A stretch of 64,000 nucleotides of DNA, taken from positions 1,662,641 through 1,726,640 of the forward strand of contig CP022585.1 of the NCBI GenBank assembly GCA_002243285.1, written 5' to 3'. The stretch's first letter is position 1. Each line of letters begins with the position of its first letter. Below are positions 1 to 8,658 of the stretch, piece by piece. The stretch comes from Candidatus Fluviicola riflensis. Its GTDB lineage: Bacteria; Bacteroidota; Bacteroidia; Flavobacteriales_D; Crocinitomicaceae. The position numbers and the translations under genes were made by a program. The notes beneath the pieces are model-generated. The model was not told the origin of the DNA, searched no databases, and saw only the letters and a program-made list of their open reading frames with translations.

Positions 1-726
1 GAAGGAATTTTTGTGTTGTCGACCAATATCACACACCGGAAAAAAGTCGAAGACGAGTTGCTTCAACTGAAAAATGATCTCGAGAATAAAGTGAAAAACC
101 GAACAGCCGAACTCGAGAAACTGAACAATGAAAAGGACGTGATCCTGAAAGAAATGCATCACCGGGTAAAAAACAACCTGCAGATTATTTCGAGTCTCAT
201 TCGCCTGCAAATCGAAGAAGGTGACAGCAATATCAACGGCGTGCTCGACAAAACGCAATCGCGGATAGAAACCATTGCCAGCATTCACGAATCGCTTTAC
301 AAACACAAAGACCTGGCATTGATCAATGTTGCCGATTACTGGAAAAAGCTGTTCAATGATTGTTTGAATTCACTGGCAAATGAGCCGGCCAATTTTAAAT
401 TGGAACTCGACCTGGATTACATTGAACTGCCCGTTGATAAAATGATCCCGTTGGCATTGCTGATCAACGAATGGATCACAAATTCGATCCTGCATGGCTT
501 CCGGGGACGTAATCACGGCTCGATCTATCTTTCGCTACAGTTGGTCAATGGCAAGTACCTACTGACATATAAAGATGATGGTGTCGGGTACAATTACACG
601 AATAATTTTGAAAAAGACCAACACTTCGGCCACTTTCTGATCGACGGTTTTGCTGAACAGCTGAATGGTTCCGTGAAAAAGAAGAAGTGTGATCAAGGGG
701 TGCATTTTGAGTTGGAGTTTACGTGA
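1..726 (+). CDS. sensor histidine kinase, HisKA_2 type (5' end missing)
   Basis: This is the C-terminal part of a sensor histidine kinase; the frame is open from base 1, so the start lies upstream. The first residues look like the end of a PAS domain, followed by a coiled-coil linker (residues 16-45 of the visible part). The phospho-acceptor box EMHHRVKNNLQIISS is typical of the HisKA_2 family, with the conserved His at visible residue 53 or 54. A HATPase domain follows, with an N-box around NEWITNSILHGF and a G-box DDGVGYN. Such kinases usually autophosphorylate and pass phosphate to a separate response regulator, which is not in the window. The signal sensed cannot be told. Confidence 0.9.
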   Translation, partial: EGIFVLSTNITHRKKVEDELLQLKNDLENKVKNRTAELEKLNNEKDVILKEMHHRVKNNLQIISSLIRLQIEEGDSNINGVLDKTQSRIETIASIHESLYKHKDLALINVADYWKKLFNDCLNSLANEPANFKLELDLDYIELPVDKMIPLALLINEWITNSILHGFRGRNHGSIYLSLQLVNGKYLLTYKDDGVGYNYTNNFEKDQHFGHFLIDGFAEQLNGSVKKKKCDQGVHFELEFT

Positions 727-748
727 ATGTTGATTTTTTAATTAGTGT

Positions 749-784
749 ACATCCTTAAAACCGGTCAACCTATTTTAGGGATGT
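749..784 (+). terminator. hairpin after the kinase gene
   Basis: The arm ACATCCTTAAAA (749-760) pairs with TTTTAGGGATGT (773-784) apart from one wobble, leaving a 12-base loop. It lies 23 bases after the kinase stop. No T-run follows, so it may be a weak terminator or an RNA-stability element. Confidence 0.35.
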
Positions 785-896
785 GCATGTCATTCTAATT
801 CAAAATTCAGCATTCAACACTAAGAATTGATTTAACTTTTATTCAGATTAGCACCGTTGTTTTATGAGTAACTTGACTGTTACTAACACATAAACT

Positions 897-2012
897 ATGG
901 CGGAAAAAAAATTACATACCGTTCGATTCGCTAAAGGAGGCTCCGACAGTTTTCACGATACACTCATTACACGTGCTAATGCGTATTTCAGAAAAAATAA
1001 TATTTCCCCGTATGCCAATACGAAAATGTGGGTAAAAACTGTTATAATGCTTTCCCTGTACTTTGTTCCCTGTGCGTTGATGATCACCGGTTTCGCGGCA
1101 GGGAGGCCCTGGTTGTTTTTTGGATTCTGGTTGTTAATGGCCGTGGGAATGATCGGGATTGGTACATCGGTTATGCACGATGCCAATCACGGAACCTATT
1201 CCTCCAACCAAAAGGTGAATAAGTTTATCGGTTCCATACTTGAGATAATCGGTGGCTACTCGGTGACATGGAAAATTCAGCACAATCAATTGCATCATAC
1301 GTACACGAATATCGCCGGTTTAGACGATGATTTGGATAGTATCAAATACCTGCGATTTTCACCGCGCCAGCCTTATTACTGGTTTCACCGATACCAATAC
1401 CTGTATGCCTGGTTCTTCTACGCGGTGATGACCCTTTTCTGGATGACAGCAAAAGATTATCTCCAGATCGTACGTTATAAACAACATGATTTGCTCGTGA
1501 ACCATCACGTCTCACTTGGGCAGGCCATTTTCAGAGTTACACTATACAAAATCTTTTATTACGGATACATCATGGTGCTACCGATCCTTTTTTCAGGAAT
1601 GCCGTGGTATGCCGTTGTATTAGGATTTCTGCTCATGCATTTTACCGCTGGTTTGGTGCTCTCGTGTATTTTTCAACCTTCCCACATCGTAGAAGCATCC
1701 ACATTTGAGTTACCGGTAGAATCAAAAATGGGGGGAAGGGAAATGGAAGATTCCTGGGCCATTCACGAGGTAGAAAACACAACCGATTTTGCTCCCGGAA
1801 AGGGATTTATCACTTGGTTTATAGGTGGCTTGAATTACCAGATCGAGCATCACCTGTTTACAGGAGTTTGTCATGTTCATTATCCCGCACTTGCGCCGTT
1901 GGTGCAGAAAACCGCCGCTGAATATGGCGTAACATATCATGTGGAACCAACCTTTTGGAAAGCGTTGCGCGGGCATGTTAAAATGTTGAAGAAGCTGGGG
2001 GCGGGGAAATGA
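897..2012 (+). CDS. fatty acid desaturase (membrane di-iron)
   Basis: This is a membrane-bound acyl-lipid or acyl-CoA desaturase that inserts a double bond into fatty acyl chains with O2 and an electron donor. The three histidine boxes of the family are visible: HDANH (about 94-98), HNQLHH (129-134) and QIEHH (about 315-319). The QIEHH form is common in front-end and linoleoyl-CoA type desaturases. Two hydrophobic blocks (about 48-92 and 205-255) fit the four-helix family topology, and 371 residues is a usual length. The gene stands alone, with a 170-base gap before it and the ArsR gene after it. The position of the double bond cannot be deduced. Confidence 0.93.
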   Translation: MAEKKLHTVRFAKGGSDSFHDTLITRANAYFRKNNISPYANTKMWVKTVIMLSLYFVPCALMITGFAAGRPWLFFGFWLLMAVGMIGIGTSVMHDANHGTYSSNQKVNKFIGSILEIIGGYSVTWKIQHNQLHHTYTNIAGLDDDLDSIKYLRFSPRQPYYWFHRYQYLYAWFFYAVMTLFWMTAKDYLQIVRYKQHDLLVNHHVSLGQAIFRVTLYKIFYYGYIMVLPILFSGMPWYAVVLGFLLMHFTAGLVLSCIFQPSHIVEASTFELPVESKMGGREMEDSWAIHEVENTTDFAPGKGFITWFIGGLNYQIEHHLFTGVCHVHYPALAPLVQKTAAEYGVTYHVEPTFWKALRGHVKMLKKLGAGK

Positions 2013-2156
2013 CCGAATCCGTATCTGGACAATCCCGCAATACTGTAATACTGTGTCAGGCTCAGACTGATTACGGAATTTACCGTTTATTATTGATTTG
2101 CCAAATCTGTTCTTAACCGGGATTAAACAATTTCCGAAATATTTTTTTAAAAATAC

Positions 2157-2202
2157 TTGCGCAGTTAAATGACTGCGCTTATATTTGCAGTCAAATAGCT
2201 GC
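2157..2202 (+). promoter_or_regulatory. ArsR gene promoter with two operator-like inverted repeats
   Basis: A Bacteroidota-type promoter is visible: TTG (2157-2159), 20 bases, then TATATTTG (2180-2187), matching TAnnTTTG. Two inverted repeats of the same form, GCAGTTAAATGACTGC (2161-2176) and GCAGTCAAATAGCTGC (2187-2202), are spaced 26 bases start to start. One sits between the promoter boxes and the other overlaps the -7 box and start site. This is the layout expected for autorepression by the ArsR protein encoded directly downstream. Confidence 0.7.
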
Positions 2203-2205
2203 ATA

Positions 2206-2541
2206 ATGGAATTAAGAAGAGATGTATTTCAGGCAATAGCCGATCCAACCCGGCGGGCGATCATGACGCTGGTGGCACTTCAGGCAATGACGCCCAGTGC
2301 GATAGCCGGCAATTTTGACTCGTCGCGGCAAACGATTTCCAAACACATTCAAATCCTCACCGAATGCGAATTGTTGCAGCAACAGCACAACGGCCGGGAA
2401 ATCTACTACCACATCAATGCACAAAAAATGAAAGAAGTAGCCGATTTTATTGAGCCGTTCCGCCAGATGTGGGATGATCGGTTCAATAAACTGGAAGCTG
2501 TTATGAAGGATTACGCTGTCAAAACGGGCAAAAAACAGTGA
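2206..2541 (+). CDS. ArsR-family winged-helix regulator
   Basis: This is a small winged-helix repressor of 111 residues. The opening [19 protein letters not shown] and the recognition segment [13 protein letters not shown] are typical of ArsR regulators that sit with SRPBCC-domain genes. No clear Cys metal-sensing motif is present, so metal sensing is doubtful. I chose ATG 2206 over the in-frame ATG 2185, because 2185 lies inside the -7 box and the predicted transcript starts near 2194. An SRPBCC protein starts 43 bases downstream and a DoxX protein follows, a common ArsR-SRPBCC-DoxX arrangement. The gene probably represses itself and these neighbours through the repeats at 2161-2202. Confidence 0.9.
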   Translation: MELRRDVFQAIADPTRRAIMTLVALQAMTPSAIAGNFDSSRQTISKHIQILTECELLQQQHNGREIYYHINAQKMKEVADFIEPFRQMWDDRFNKLEAVMKDYAVKTGKKQ

Positions 2542-2584
2542 AGTAGTAGGCCTTAGGCGGACACTTCACTATAAAATAGAAGAG

Positions 2585-3043
2585 ATGGAACGAAAAACGA
2601 TAATCGATGCCGAAAACGGCAAACAGGAACTGGTAATCACACGCGAATTTGATTTACCGTTGGAATTGCTGTTTAAAGCCTACCAGGAACCCGAATTGAT
2701 TGAACAATGGATGGGAACCAAAGTACTGAAACTCGAAAATAAAAAGCAGGGCGGTTACCAGTTCGAAACAACCGATCCAATGGGAAACAAACACGGATTC
2801 AGCGGTGTGATCCATGAGTTTAGCACCAACGCGAAAATTACCCGCACATTCGAAATGGAAAATGCGCCTTTTGGTCCTCAGCTCGAGTTTTTGGAGTTTG
2901 AACAATTGACCGAAACCACCAGTAAACTCACCATGCAGGTCGTTTACAGATCGGTGGAAATCAGGGATCAGATACTGCAATTGCCTTTTGCGCAGGGTAT
3001 TAATATGGCGCATAACAGGATAGAACAACTAATGAGGAATTGA
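2585..3043 (+). CDS. SRPBCC / AHSA1-like domain protein
   Basis: This is a 152-residue single-domain protein of the SRPBCC (START-like) superfamily, AHSA1 branch. It opens with the family's first strand and helix (REFDLPLELLFKAYQEPELIEQWM) and has later strand signatures such as FSGVIHEF and RTFEMENAPF. The fold makes a hydrophobic ligand pocket, but no ligand can be named. It lies 43 bases after the ArsR gene and is probably co-transcribed with it. A second SRPBCC gene is found at 4785. Confidence 0.88.
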   Translation: MERKTIIDAENGKQELVITREFDLPLELLFKAYQEPELIEQWMGTKVLKLENKKQGGYQFETTDPMGNKHGFSGVIHEFSTNAKITRTFEMENAPFGPQLEFLEFEQLTETTSKLTMQVVYRSVEIRDQILQLPFAQGINMAHNRIEQLMRN

Positions 3044-3094
3044 AAATTTAAAATGTAAAATTGAAAAAGGAAGCTTCTTTCCATTTTCTAATAA
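3041..3094. repeat. AT-rich intergenic repeat (TGTAAAATTGAAAA family)
   Basis: The gap holds AATGTAAAATTGAAAAAGG followed by a small GGAAGCTTCTTTCC hairpin. The core TGTAAAATTGA recurs near 26160 and 31318, where it forms long inverted repeats. Confidence 0.5.
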
Positions 3095-3104
3095 AGAAAG
3101 TATT

Positions 3105-3491
3105 ATGTCAAAAACAACTAAAATTATCTATTGGATTTCGACCATCTGGCTGGCATTGGGAATGCTTTCCACCGGAATCGTGCAACTGATCAAAATGGAG
3201 GAAGAAGTCGTCAAATTCAAATCGTTGGGATACCCGGTTTATTTGCTCACAATCCTTGGAATTTGGAAAATCCTGGGTGTTGTGGTAATCCTGATTCCTA
3301 AATTTCCGGTTCTAAAGGAATGGGCCTATGCCGGATTTTTCTTCTGCATGTCCGGAGCGGCCATTTCACACATTGTAGTTGGGAGTCCGGTGAATGAAAT
3401 CATTCCTTCGATCTTGCTTTTAACATTGACCGTTGTATCCTGGTATTTCAGACCCGCAGGCAGAAAACCGTTTGTGGTTATCAATAATTGA
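3105..3491 (+). CDS. DoxX-like family membrane protein
   Basis: This is a 128-residue protein with four predicted membrane helices (about 7-27, 45-65, 72-92 and 97-116), the DoxX_2 layout. The segments SKTTKIIYWISTIWLALGM and ILGIWKILGVVVILIPKFP are characteristic of this group. Its role is poorly known. It lies in the ArsR-SRPBCC cluster 61 bases after the SRPBCC gene, with an AT-rich repeat between them. Confidence 0.85.
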   Translation: MSKTTKIIYWISTIWLALGMLSTGIVQLIKMEEEVVKFKSLGYPVYLLTILGIWKILGVVVILIPKFPVLKEWAYAGFFFCMSGAAISHIVVGSPVNEIIPSILLLTLTVVSWYFRPAGRKPFVVINN

Positions 3492-3496
3492 AAAAT

Positions 3497-4087
3497 ATGA
3501 ATCCGAAAGTAGATTGGTACTTTACAAAAGCCGGCCAGTGGCAGGAAGAGGTCGAAAAACTGAGAATGATCGTGCTCGACTGCGGACTTGCCGAAGAATT
3601 GAAATGGGGCTGTCCGTGTTACACATTTTCTGAAGGCAAGAAGAAAAGCAACATTGTATTGATCCATGTGTTCAAGGAATACTGCGCGCTGTTATTGTTT
3701 AAAGGCGTTTTGCTGAAAGATCCTGACAATATCCTGATTCAGCAAACCGAAAATGTACAGGTTGCACGTCAGATCCGATTTACAGGCGTAAAGCAAATCG
3801 TGGAACTTGAAAAAGTCCTGAAAGCTTACATTCATGAAGCGGTCGAGGTTGAAAAAGCGGGCTTGAAAGCACCGCTTAAGAAAACGGTTATGTTTAGTAT
3901 GCCGGAAGAATTTCAGCAGAAACTCGACGAATTGCCAGCGTTGAAAAAAGCCTTTGAAGCATTAACCCCAGGAAGACAACGTGCCTGGTTGCTGTATTTT
4001 TCGCAACCGAAACAAGCTAAAACACGTGAAGCGCGGGTAGAAAAGGCCACGCAACAGATTTTCGAGGGAAAAGGGTTGAATGATTGA
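3497..4087 (+). CDS. YdeI/OmpD-associated family protein with DUF1801 region
   Basis: This is a 196-residue protein. The first part (about 1-110) resembles DUF1801/YdhG-like domains (ELKWGCPCYTF, LLFKGVLLKDP). The last part has the YdeI/OmdA signature, LKKAFEALTPGRQRAWLLYFSQPKQAKTR divided between residues about 150 and 178. The molecular function of the family is unknown. I chose ATG 3497, because the alternative TTG at 3488 overlaps the DoxX stop codon. It sits 5 bases after the DoxX gene, which suggests co-transcription. Confidence 0.85.
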   Translation: MNPKVDWYFTKAGQWQEEVEKLRMIVLDCGLAEELKWGCPCYTFSEGKKKSNIVLIHVFKEYCALLLFKGVLLKDPDNILIQQTENVQVARQIRFTGVKQIVELEKVLKAYIHEAVEVEKAGLKAPLKKTVMFSMPEEFQQKLDELPALKKAFEALTPGRQRAWLLYFSQPKQAKTREARVEKATQQIFEGKGLND

Positions 4088-4199
4088 GTTAAAATCTGTG
4101 AAAATCCGCGTGATCTGTGGCAAATAGTCATTACTTTTCTTGACTGGTGAACTGGCTTTCATCTTAAGCCGGAAACGCTTTCAATAAACACTTTTTAAA

Positions 4200-4766
4200 A
4201 TGGCCAATACGAAGAAAGAATTATCCCAGGAACAGCGCGAAGCATTGCTTGACACACTGAAAACCCGTTTTGAGAAAAACATGAAACGTCACGAAGGACT
4301 CGAATGGGAAAAAGTACAGGCAAAGTTGGAAGCGAAACCGGGAAAATTGTGGTCGCTTGATGAAATGGAACTCACGGAAGGTGAACCGGATGTTGTCGGT
4401 TATGATAAGCAAACCGATGAGTACATTTTTTACGATTGCTCGGCTGAAAGCCCGAAAGGGCGCAGAAGCTTGTGTTATGACCGCCAGGCGCTGGATTCAC
4501 GAAAAGAACACAAACCGGCGAATAGCGCGATCGATATGGCTGCTGAAATGGGCATCGAGCTGTTGAGTGAATACGAATATCGCGAGTTACAGAAACTCGG
4601 GAAGTTCGATCTGAAAACCTCAAGCTGGGTCAAAACACCTTCCGATATCAGGGAATTAGGTGGCGCTATCTTTTGTGATCGTCGTTATGAACACATATTT
4701 ATGTATCACAACGGCGCCGAATCGTATTATGCTGCCCGTGGATTTCGTGGCTCGCTGAAAGTTTAA
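4200..4766 (+). CDS. DUF4256 family protein
   Basis: This is a 188-residue cytosolic protein matching the DUF4256 pattern: ELTEGEPDVVGYD, YIFYDCSAESPKGRRSLCYD, and a C-terminal IFCDRRYEHIFMYHNGAESYYAARGFRG. No catalytic residues can be assigned. The 112-base gap before it holds a common Bacteroidota intergenic sequence (AATCTGTGAAAATCCGCGTG). It is followed 18 bases later by an SRPBCC gene, so the two probably form an operon. Confidence 0.88.
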   Translation: MANTKKELSQEQREALLDTLKTRFEKNMKRHEGLEWEKVQAKLEAKPGKLWSLDEMELTEGEPDVVGYDKQTDEYIFYDCSAESPKGRRSLCYDRQALDSRKEHKPANSAIDMAAEMGIELLSEYEYRELQKLGKFDLKTSSWVKTPSDIRELGGAIFCDRRYEHIFMYHNGAESYYAARGFRGSLKV

Positions 4767-4784
4767 TTACCAAAACAATGTGTC

Positions 4785-5243
4785 ATGGAAAATACAGAAA
4801 ACCACGCCATCCGGATCACCGGGACATTTAATGTTCCGCTTCAATTGATGTGGGAGGTATGGACTGATCCCGAGCATCTGATGCATTGGTGGGGGCCGAA
4901 CGGGTTTACGATGACCATCAACACAATGGATTTCAACGAAGGCGGCGAATGGAACCTGACGCTGCAGAATTTAGATGGTACCGACTTTCCGCACAGAAGT
5001 GTTTTCAAGGAAATTATTCCTTTTCGGAAAATCGTGTTTGAACACTTCAATCCGCACTTCACCACCACCATTCTGTTTGAATTCAAAGACGAAGAAACGT
5101 GGCTGGACTGGACGATGGTCTTCGATACGGCAGAAATGCGGGAAAGTGTGATCAAAGAGCACAAAACAGACGAAGGCCAGGAGCAGGCAATTGACAAACT
5201 TGAGAAATATTTGGCAAAACTGCTGATCAACGACTCGCAGTGA
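4785..5243 (+). CDS. SRPBCC / AHSA1-like domain protein
   Basis: This is a 152-residue SRPBCC protein with the classic AHSA1 signature TFNVPLQLMWEVWTDPEHLMHWWGP near the N-terminus, and later FKEIIPFRKIVFEHF and WLDWTMVFDTAEMRE. The domain is a probable hydrophobic-ligand binding fold. It differs clearly in sequence from the SRPBCC protein at 2585, so it is not a recent duplicate. It is probably translated from the same message as the DUF4256 gene 18 bases upstream. Confidence 0.88.
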   Translation: MENTENHAIRITGTFNVPLQLMWEVWTDPEHLMHWWGPNGFTMTINTMDFNEGGEWNLTLQNLDGTDFPHRSVFKEIIPFRKIVFEHFNPHFTTTILFEFKDEETWLDWTMVFDTAEMRESVIKEHKTDEGQEQAIDKLEKYLAKLLINDSQ

Positions 5244-5273
5244 TCACTTACCACGAATATAGTGTAAAAGAGC

Positions 5274-5392
5274 CCCACGAATTCACGAATTTTTTACGCG
5301 CCTACCGGACGCGTTGAAGACATAAACAATTACGCCATTAAGTTCACAAAAAGCGAGTGCGTTAGCCGAGCAAAAATTCGTGAATTCGTGGG
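5274..5392. repeat. 119-bp element with perfect 21-bp terminal inverted repeats
   Basis: The arm beginning CCCACGAATTCACGAA (5274-5294) is the exact reverse complement of 5372-5392, with 77 bases between the arms. It lies between two genes and has no coding capacity. It looks like a palindromic intergenic repeat or a small non-autonomous element; no target-site duplication is evident. Confidence 0.7.
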
Positions 5393-5526
5393 AAAGAAAA
5401 AGCATGGCTTTTGATGAAACAAGCGTTAGCGCAGTAACTGCCGCGATAGCGAATGTAGATACCTTATCAATTAGCAGGAATGTTGATCCGATATTGTATT
5501 TTAGCGACTCTAAACCGGTGCCGCAC

Positions 5527-6108
5527 ATGCAGAAAAAAGAACCCGAAACATTTTACCCCGCAAACCAACAGGAGTGGCGAGCATGGCTGCAGGAAAACCA
5601 CGTTCAAAAACAATCGGTTTGGCTCATCATGTATAAAAAACAATCGGGTGTCCCGACTATTTCCTGGAGTGAAGCTGTTGACGAAGCCTTGTGTTTCGGC
5701 TGGATAGACAGCACCAAACGTCCGATCGATGAGCAACGTTCCATGCAATATTTCAGCAAACGAAAAGCCGTCAGCACGTGGTCCAAAATCAACAAAGCAA
5801 AAATAGAACAACTGATTGCGGAAGGACTTATGACCCAAGCTGGTTTGGATATCATTGAAACTGCCAAACAAAACGGTTCTTGGACCATCCTCGACGAAGT
5901 AGAAGAATTAACCATTCCTGAAGATCTGGAACGTGAATTCGATTCCAGGCACGGTTCAAGAGAGTTTTTCCTGGGTTTGAGCAAATCGATGAAAAAACAA
6001 CTGCTGTACTGGATTGTCTCGGCGAAACGCGAAGAAACCCGAAATAAGCGGATTGTTGAGATTGTAGAAAATGCGGAGCAGGGGAAAAAGCCGAAGCAGT
6101 TTGTTTAG
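5527..6108 (+). CDS. YdeI/OmdA family protein (bacteriocin-protection type)
   Basis: This is a 193-residue protein of the YdeI/OmdA family. The pattern is PANQQEWRAWLQENH, then WSEAVDEALCFGWIDSTKRPID, FSKRKAVSTWSKINKAK, and a C-terminal YWIVSAKREETRNKRI. The family is named after an E. coli protein linked to polymyxin survival and Salmonella OmdA; the biochemical role is unknown. I chose ATG 5527 because homologues start just before this ExFYP motif, while the frame upstream (from 5380) runs through repeat-derived sequence. The gene stands alone after the inverted-repeat element. Confidence 0.88.
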   Translation: MQKKEPETFYPANQQEWRAWLQENHVQKQSVWLIMYKKQSGVPTISWSEAVDEALCFGWIDSTKRPIDEQRSMQYFSKRKAVSTWSKINKAKIEQLIAEGLMTQAGLDIIETAKQNGSWTILDEVEELTIPEDLEREFDSRHGSREFFLGLSKSMKKQLLYWIVSAKREETRNKRIVEIVENAEQGKKPKQFV

Positions 6109-6330
6109 TTTTGAAACCTGTATGGAAATTCCGGCGTCACTGACCATGTTGTTCCGGTTTTCATTGACCATTCCTGAAAATAGCTACAACCTAATACCGA
6201 ACTGTGATTGACACAAAATTAACAGGTGGTCAGTTTAGACCGGACAAGGGTGGTCAACATGACCGGAATATACAGCTTGGTTTCAGTTTTCGAAGTACAA
6301 GCCATAAAAAAGTAACAGGATGAATAATCA

Positions 6331-6834
6331 ATGAAAACACAAAAATTCACTTACCCTTTTTTAGCAGTTGTTTTTTATACTGCCTTGCTTTGCAGAAATA
6401 CAATTCACTATTTCTTTGAGTTAATTGCAGATTATAGTAGTTCAGATGAATCGAATATAGCGACCTCAATTGGTGTAATGTTGCTATTAACAGGTATCAT
6501 CGTTTATTTTTTCTCGCAACGCACAGGTTGGGTATTGTTTGCCATTTATGGTTCTTATCTCGCTTTTGATAATCTGATCGCATTTTTTTATGCTTTGCAG
6601 GGAGAAATACGTGGCGATTATTTGTATGATCCTGTGTACACCTGGCTCCACTATTTAGGACTCTATTTCCTTTTTTCAGGATTGGCAATAGCAGCACTTT
6701 ATTTTATGTACCGCTTTCTGGAATATCAGTTTAATTTTCAAAAGAAAAACTGGGTTTTTATCCTGTCCGCGGGATTGGTACTGGCTCTTGTTTATACTTA
6801 TTTGTTTGCAGAGGCCTGGGCTCATCCGAATTGA
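6331..6834 (+). CDS. four-helix membrane protein, unknown
   Basis: This is a 167-residue protein I do not recognise. Four hydrophobic segments are visible (about 8-30, 47-63, 67-90 plus a short amphipathic piece, and 107-130 with a last one near 140-160), so it is an inner-membrane protein. Its base composition is lower in GC than that of the flanking genes, as is that of the lipoprotein gene that follows 21 bases later. The two are probably expressed together. Confidence 0.75.
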   Translation: MKTQKFTYPFLAVVFYTALLCRNTIHYFFELIADYSSSDESNIATSIGVMLLLTGIIVYFFSQRTGWVLFAIYGSYLAFDNLIAFFYALQGEIRGDYLYDPVYTWLHYLGLYFLFSGLAIAALYFMYRFLEYQFNFQKKNWVFILSAGLVLALVYTYLFAEAWAHPN

Positions 6835-6855
6835 TCGAAATAAAACGAACTGGTT

Positions 6856-7515
6856 ATGAAAAGAATTAATGTGATATATGGCATTTTGTTTCTCTTGGTT
6901 ATTCTGAGTTGTGAATCAAAGAAAGTTGACCAGGATAAAAATATAGTTGCAAGATCAGCCGATAGTCTTGGATTTAGTCCATTGATGGTTAGCATTGTTG
7001 ATAGCTTTATTGTAAACATAAAACGATATTCATATTCTGAATCAGGTGATTCAATACATCTCATTGGGTATTTATGTGTTGAAGAATCGAGTGAAAACCA
7101 AAAATTTAAAATTCGAATTGAAGGAATTCATCATTTTACTACTGAGTTGGACAAAATAAAAGCAGATGATTATTTTGTTCGGTCAGGTGTTTTTTTCCTT
7201 GTAAACTATAATGTTTCAGACATTGCTAGTGTTGGAAAGGATTTTAATTTGAGTAAAGTGATTTCTAAATCTAATATTAATCAATATCAGGCAGCCGATA
7301 CAAAAATGCCCTCTTGGCTAATAGAAATCAATGATGGAATCGTCTCTAAGGTTTATAAAAAGGCAGATTCTTATTTTGAACGAAAACAGGATATAGTTGG
7401 ATATTTTACCGAGAGCGGAATCGTAAATTATCGATTGACAGAATGGGGCGAAGTATTGGATGATAATGGGAATGTTTTTGATTCTTTGGATGATGCATCT
7501 TATCATCGCTGGTAG
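6856..7515 (+). CDS. lipoprotein, unknown
   Basis: This is a 219-residue protein with a lipoprotein signal peptide: a basic start, a hydrophobic stretch and the lipobox LVILSC with Cys 19 as the lipidation site. The mature part is soluble and polar with no family I recognise. The gene is AT-rich: a 60-base sample at 7081-7140 has 16 G or C, against 26 in the neighbouring gene at 7741-7800. This hints at a different origin. It probably pairs with the membrane protein gene just upstream. Confidence 0.75.
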   Translation: MKRINVIYGILFLLVILSCESKKVDQDKNIVARSADSLGFSPLMVSIVDSFIVNIKRYSYSESGDSIHLIGYLCVEESSENQKFKIRIEGIHHFTTELDKIKADDYFVRSGVFFLVNYNVSDIASVGKDFNLSKVISKSNINQYQAADTKMPSWLIEINDGIVSKVYKKADSYFERKQDIVGYFTESGIVNYRLTEWGEVLDDNGNVFDSLDDASYHRW

Positions 7516-7660
7516 CTGAACTTTTGTAAGCGCGTCAAAGTCTATAATTTATCCGGTGAAGTCATTATGAAGAATTCGGTCGCCAACCTAGGATGACTAT
7601 TTTCCTTAATTTTACTTCGTTATCACAAGTTTCAATTACCTGAACAATCGATTCTAAACC

Positions 7661-8212
7661 ATGCCCGAAAAAGCGCTACAGTTTCCTCCATACAATCCTT
7701 TCCCAACCGTTTCCAATGAACGAATAACCCTGTGCGAGATTCTTCCTTCTGATTTGGAAGCCCTGCTGGAGATTTGTTTTTACGATGGCGTCAAATCAAC
7801 TACCTTCAAAGAAGCGTTGGTGATCAATGGCAAAATCGATAATGATTACCAATCCGGTAATTCCATTCACTGGGGAATCCGGGACAACGAAAGTGGCAAG
7901 TTGGTCGGAACCTGCGGTTATTACCGTGGATTTGAAAAGGGTGGAGAATTGGGGTGCGTTTTGTTACCGCAATTCAGAGGCCAGGGTTTTATGGCCCCGG
8001 CGTTACAGTTAGCTGCCAATTTCGGACTGGAAACCATGAATCTCCCACGCATCTATGCCATCACCACCAAATCCAATCTCAAAGCGGTAGCGTTGCTGGA
8101 ACGAACCGGCTTCGTTAAAACAGCGGATCTGGAAGGCGATGATGTCGAGTACGAGCTCATTACGAAAAAGTATTCCGTACATTCACCGAAATCAAACCAA
8201 CAATACAGATGA
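7661..8212 (+). CDS. GNAT N-acetyltransferase, RimJ/RimL type
   Basis: This is a 183-residue acetyltransferase. The acetyl-CoA binding motif A is seen as LPQFRGQGFMAPALQLAANFG (about 104-124), and the RimJ/RimL-type end follows as NLPRIYAITTKSNLKAVALLERTGF. It probably transfers acetyl from acetyl-CoA to an amino group of a protein terminus, small molecule or antibiotic; the substrate cannot be told. Its stop overlaps the start of the next gene (ATGA), so the two are translationally coupled. Confidence 0.9.
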   Translation: MPEKALQFPPYNPFPTVSNERITLCEILPSDLEALLEICFYDGVKSTTFKEALVINGKIDNDYQSGNSIHWGIRDNESGKLVGTCGYYRGFEKGGELGCVLLPQFRGQGFMAPALQLAANFGLETMNLPRIYAITTKSNLKAVALLERTGFVKTADLEGDDVEYELITKKYSVHSPKSNQQYR

Positions 8213-8529
8213 ATCAGGAAATTTTAGATCAATTACCAAATAATGAATATGCAGGTAAACAAGAAGATTTAATCAACGACACCAGCATTTTTTATAAAGG
8301 ATTGTTTGGACTGATTTTATGTATTTTTCCCGGAGCAATTATTGGTTTGGTGTTGATAAAAATCAGCCTGGAGCAAGCTAAAGTTGCGGTAACAAGTTAC
8401 CAGGAAGATCCGGGTAAGTTTAGAATTGAATCCTATAAAAAAGTAAAAAGCGGCCGAACGATGGCATATATCGGCCTGGCGTTTTTTATTTTGGAAATCC
8501 TTGCCCTTGTTGGATATACTTCAAGCTGA
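8209..8529 (+). CDS. small two-helix membrane protein, unknown
   Basis: This is a 106-residue protein with two membrane helices (about 30-51 and 84-103) joined by a polar loop containing SYQEDPGKFRIESYKKVKSG. This layout is common among small Bacteroidota membrane proteins resembling DUF4190, but the match is too weak to name. The start ATG overlaps the stop of the acetyltransferase gene by four bases. Confidence 0.75.
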   Translation: MNQEILDQLPNNEYAGKQEDLINDTSIFYKGLFGLILCIFPGAIIGLVLIKISLEQAKVAVTSYQEDPGKFRIESYKKVKSGRTMAYIGLAFFILEILALVGYTSS

Positions 8530-8625
8530 ATTATCAAAATTTCATCTGTGAACATCTGAGGAACCTGTGACTGAATCATTTAGAAAAATCGATGAAGCTC
8601 CTTCGTGGTTCTTGATCCAAAAGCT

Positions 8626-8633
8626 TATTTTTG
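8626..8633 (+). promoter_or_regulatory. -7 promoter box before the Crp-type regulator
   Basis: TATTTTTG fits TAnnTTTG and would place the transcript start near 8640, 19 bases before the start codon. The -33 position reads TTCG, a poor match, so support is moderate. Confidence 0.35.
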
Positions 8634-8658
8634 AAATGTTTAAGGTTTAAAACACACC

